Below are positions 52,389 to 53,570 of a DNA stretch of 53,570 nucleotides, one piece after another (within the stretch, counting starts at the first letter, position 1; the number at the start of each line of letters is the position of its first letter). This stretch comes from an uncultured Parabacteroides sp. (GTDB lineage Bacteria > Bacteroidota > Bacteroidia > Bacteroidales > Tannerellaceae): the NCBI RefSeq assembly GCF_902493135.1, contig NZ_CABUOD010000031.1, positions 1 through 53,570 on the forward strand. Direction: 5' to 3'. A program made the position numbers and the translations under genes. The notes under the pieces were generated by a model. It was not told the DNA's origin. It saw only the letters and a list, made by a program, of their open reading frames with translations, and ran no database searches.

Positions 52389-53135
52389 ATGATACAAGTT
52401 ATAAACAGAGCCATGAATATTCTCGAAATATTAGCACAAGAGCCAGACAAAGAGTTCGGATTATCCGAAATCGCTACTGCTGTAGAATTGAATGCGGGAA
52501 CTTGCGCCAATATCCTAAAAACTCTTGTACATCGCAACTATGTAGAGCAATCCGGCATAAAGAAAGGATACAAGTTAGGATACATGGTTTATCAACTCAC
52601 GCGCGACAATTCTTATAACACGGAACTCGTCAATGCTTCAAAAATCGCAATGGATAATCTACGTGACAGTATCAACGAAACTGTAATATTATCTGTTATA
52701 AAAGGGGATAAAAGGATTTTGTTGAACGAATCACAATGCACACATGAAATCCAGGTCCGCACGACCAACGAGTCTTCCGTATACAGAGCCACGACAGGTC
52801 GCATGATCCTAGCTCATTATTCTCCTAAAGAGTTAAATGATTTTATCGACAAAGTCGGATTGCCCACAGAAGAAGAATGGCCGGAAGTCAAAACAAAATC
52901 CGAATTGATCCAACTGCTAAACGATATACGAACTAAGAACATCGAACTTTCATGGAATAAAAACCATGTAGTAGGCCTGGCCACCCCTATCCTGAAAAAA
53001 GGAAAAGTTATAGCAAGTCTTGGAATTTACTTGCCTGACATACGCTTCGGCAAATCAGAAAAAAATAGCATCATAAAACAGTTGAAAAAGACAACTGACA
53101 TTATCAATGAAAAGATTAATGCGATAATCCAATAA
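52389..53135 (+). CDS. IclR-family transcriptional regulator
   Basis: The 248-residue protein has an N-terminal winged helix-turn-helix (residues 1-65: INRAMNILEILAQEPDKEFG, SEIATAVELNAGTCANILKT) and a C-terminal effector-binding domain (about 75-245: VILSVIKGDKRILL, YRATTGRMILAHYSP, LSWNKNHVVGLATPILKKGK). IclR proteins sense small organic or sugar acids and bind palindromes as dimers or tetramers. The ATG has a good GAGGAAG ribosome-binding site. Divergent placement from susC makes it the likely regulator of the locus, which is unusual for a polysaccharide locus. Confidence 0.92.
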   Translation: MIQVINRAMNILEILAQEPDKEFGLSEIATAVELNAGTCANILKTLVHRNYVEQSGIKKGYKLGYMVYQLTRDNSYNTELVNASKIAMDNLRDSINETVILSVIKGDKRILLNESQCTHEIQVRTTNESSVYRATTGRMILAHYSPKELNDFIDKVGLPTEEEWPEVKTKSELIQLLNDIRTKNIELSWNKNHVVGLATPILKKGKVIASLGIYLPDIRFGKSEKNSIIKQLKKTTDIINEKINAIIQ

Positions 53136-53196
53136 TATGATACGATCTGGTATTTATATCTTCAATCGATCCTATTATAGATATCGTTTTAATTCA

Positions 53197-53204
53197 TATC
53201 TTTG
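53197..53204 (+). promoter_or_regulatory. -7 box of the terminal lipoprotein gene (TATCTTTG)
   Basis: Exact TAnnTTTG match 26 bases before the ATG at 53231. Confidence 0.5.
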
Positions 53205-53230
53205 TCATTGAATAGCTTAATGTATGAATT

Positions 53231-53515
53231 ATGATAAAAAAGAAGAATATACTCGGTTTATTGTTTCTGTTGTCCGCACTCTGTTTGTTCAACAGTTGTG
53301 AGGACGATCCGTATTATGATGATTACGGCTGGGCGACCGATGCATTATGCAATAATACTTGGGTTGATTTTTATACCAATAACAAAGGGTACGAATGCGA
53401 GCAACGGCTCGACTTCTATAACGATCATACGGGAGAAAATTTTACAATTATCTATTATCCCAGGGTCTTGTTCACTTTTGCTGTCTTATACACAAATCAT
53501 CATTCTTTTGAGTAG
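53231..53515 (+). pseudogene. Small lipoprotein gene, probably cut by an insertion sequence
   Basis: The frame encodes a lipoprotein signal (MIKKKNILGLLFLLSALCLF then NSC) followed by an acidic Tyr/Asp stretch (EDDPYYDDYGWATDALCNN) and TWVDFYTNNKGYECEQRLDF, a pattern seen in small Bacteroidales lipoproteins with a lipocalin-like beta fold. From 53481 the frame runs into DNA that looks like an insertion-sequence end and stops at 53513-53515, so the C terminus is probably missing. Function unknown. Confidence 0.5.
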
Positions 53516-53570
53516 TTCTATGCTTCCTCGTCCATAACACATTCTTTTAATCATCTTTAATTTGTTGACA
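53481..53570. mobile_element. Probable IS4-type insertion sequence end
   Basis: CTGTCTTATACACAAATC at 53481-53498 is very close to the outer end of IS50/Tn5 (CTGACTCTTATACACAAGT), differing by a two-base gap and few substitutions. It begins inside the lipoprotein frame. The window ends 90 bases later, so the transposase and the other end cannot be seen. Confidence 0.4.

Noticed and set aside
1..53570. tRNA, rRNA or tmRNA genes
   Set aside because: No cloverleaf with TTCRA-type T loop or rRNA signature was recognised by eye; a tRNAscan or Infernal run would settle this.

Overview
The window looks like chromosome of a gut Bacteroidales bacterium, most likely Parabacteroides or a close relative. 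Evidence: a SusC/SusD pair, a fused SecDF, DUF4468 and FimB/Mfa2-type proteins, a diaminopimelate dehydrogenase, and many promoters of the Bacteroidota type (-7 box TAnnTTTG, sometimes with a -33 TTG) rather than sigma70 type. Genus is an inference; there is no rRNA or tRNA in the window.

Region 1 (1-29.4 kb) is ordinary, moderately GC-rich core genome. It holds trmB and mrp (+), a five-gene histidine-degradation operon hutU-ftcD-hutI-fchA-hutH (-), secDF (-), two tandem DUF4468 proteins (+), a flotillin/NfeD-like pair (-), two active-looking rhomboid proteases overlapping an endonuclease/exonuclease/phosphatase gene (-), an HU protein, argS and a ferritin-like/VIT protein (+), topA (-), a small TPR protein (+), then nagB, a flavo-diiron protein, lgt and ddh (-). 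Intergenic gaps carry short repeats: minisatellites with a period of about 22 bp, ATAAATC-type inverted repeats and a 167-bp inverted-repeat element at the left edge.

Region 2 (29.4-33.7 kb) is a scrap yard. It contains the C-terminal part of a response regulator, a beta-barrel lipoprotein, a 5'-truncated RHS protein with a probable membrane immunity gene, a displaced copy of the RHS-tip/immunity junction, and an internal fragment of a histidine kinase. This marks the border between core and accessory DNA.

Region 3 (33.7-53.6 kb) is AT-richer. After a TIM-barrel sugar isomerase/epimerase and an orphan FimB/Mfa2-like lipoprotein comes a ten-gene polysaccharide utilisation locus, all on the minus strand: susC, susD, MFS transporter, two divergent GH10 enzymes, an enolase-superfamily sugar-acid dehydratase, a short-chain dehydrogenase, an RraA-family protein, a GH5-like lipoprotein and a GH2 enzyme. 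A divergent IclR-family regulator sits beyond a 770-bp gap that contains a perfect palindrome near susC and a rod-shaped structured RNA candidate of about 180 nt. The likely logic is: SusCD imports an oligosaccharide, GH10/GH5/GH2 cut it, the MFS carrier takes a released acidic sugar into the cytoplasm, and dehydrogenase, dehydratase and RraA-type lyase/aldolase convert it to central metabolites. This sugar-acid logic, under IclR rather than SusR, HTCS or ECF-sigma control, is the best candidate here for an undescribed system. The window ends in a lipoprotein gene apparently cut by an IS4-type insertion sequence end.
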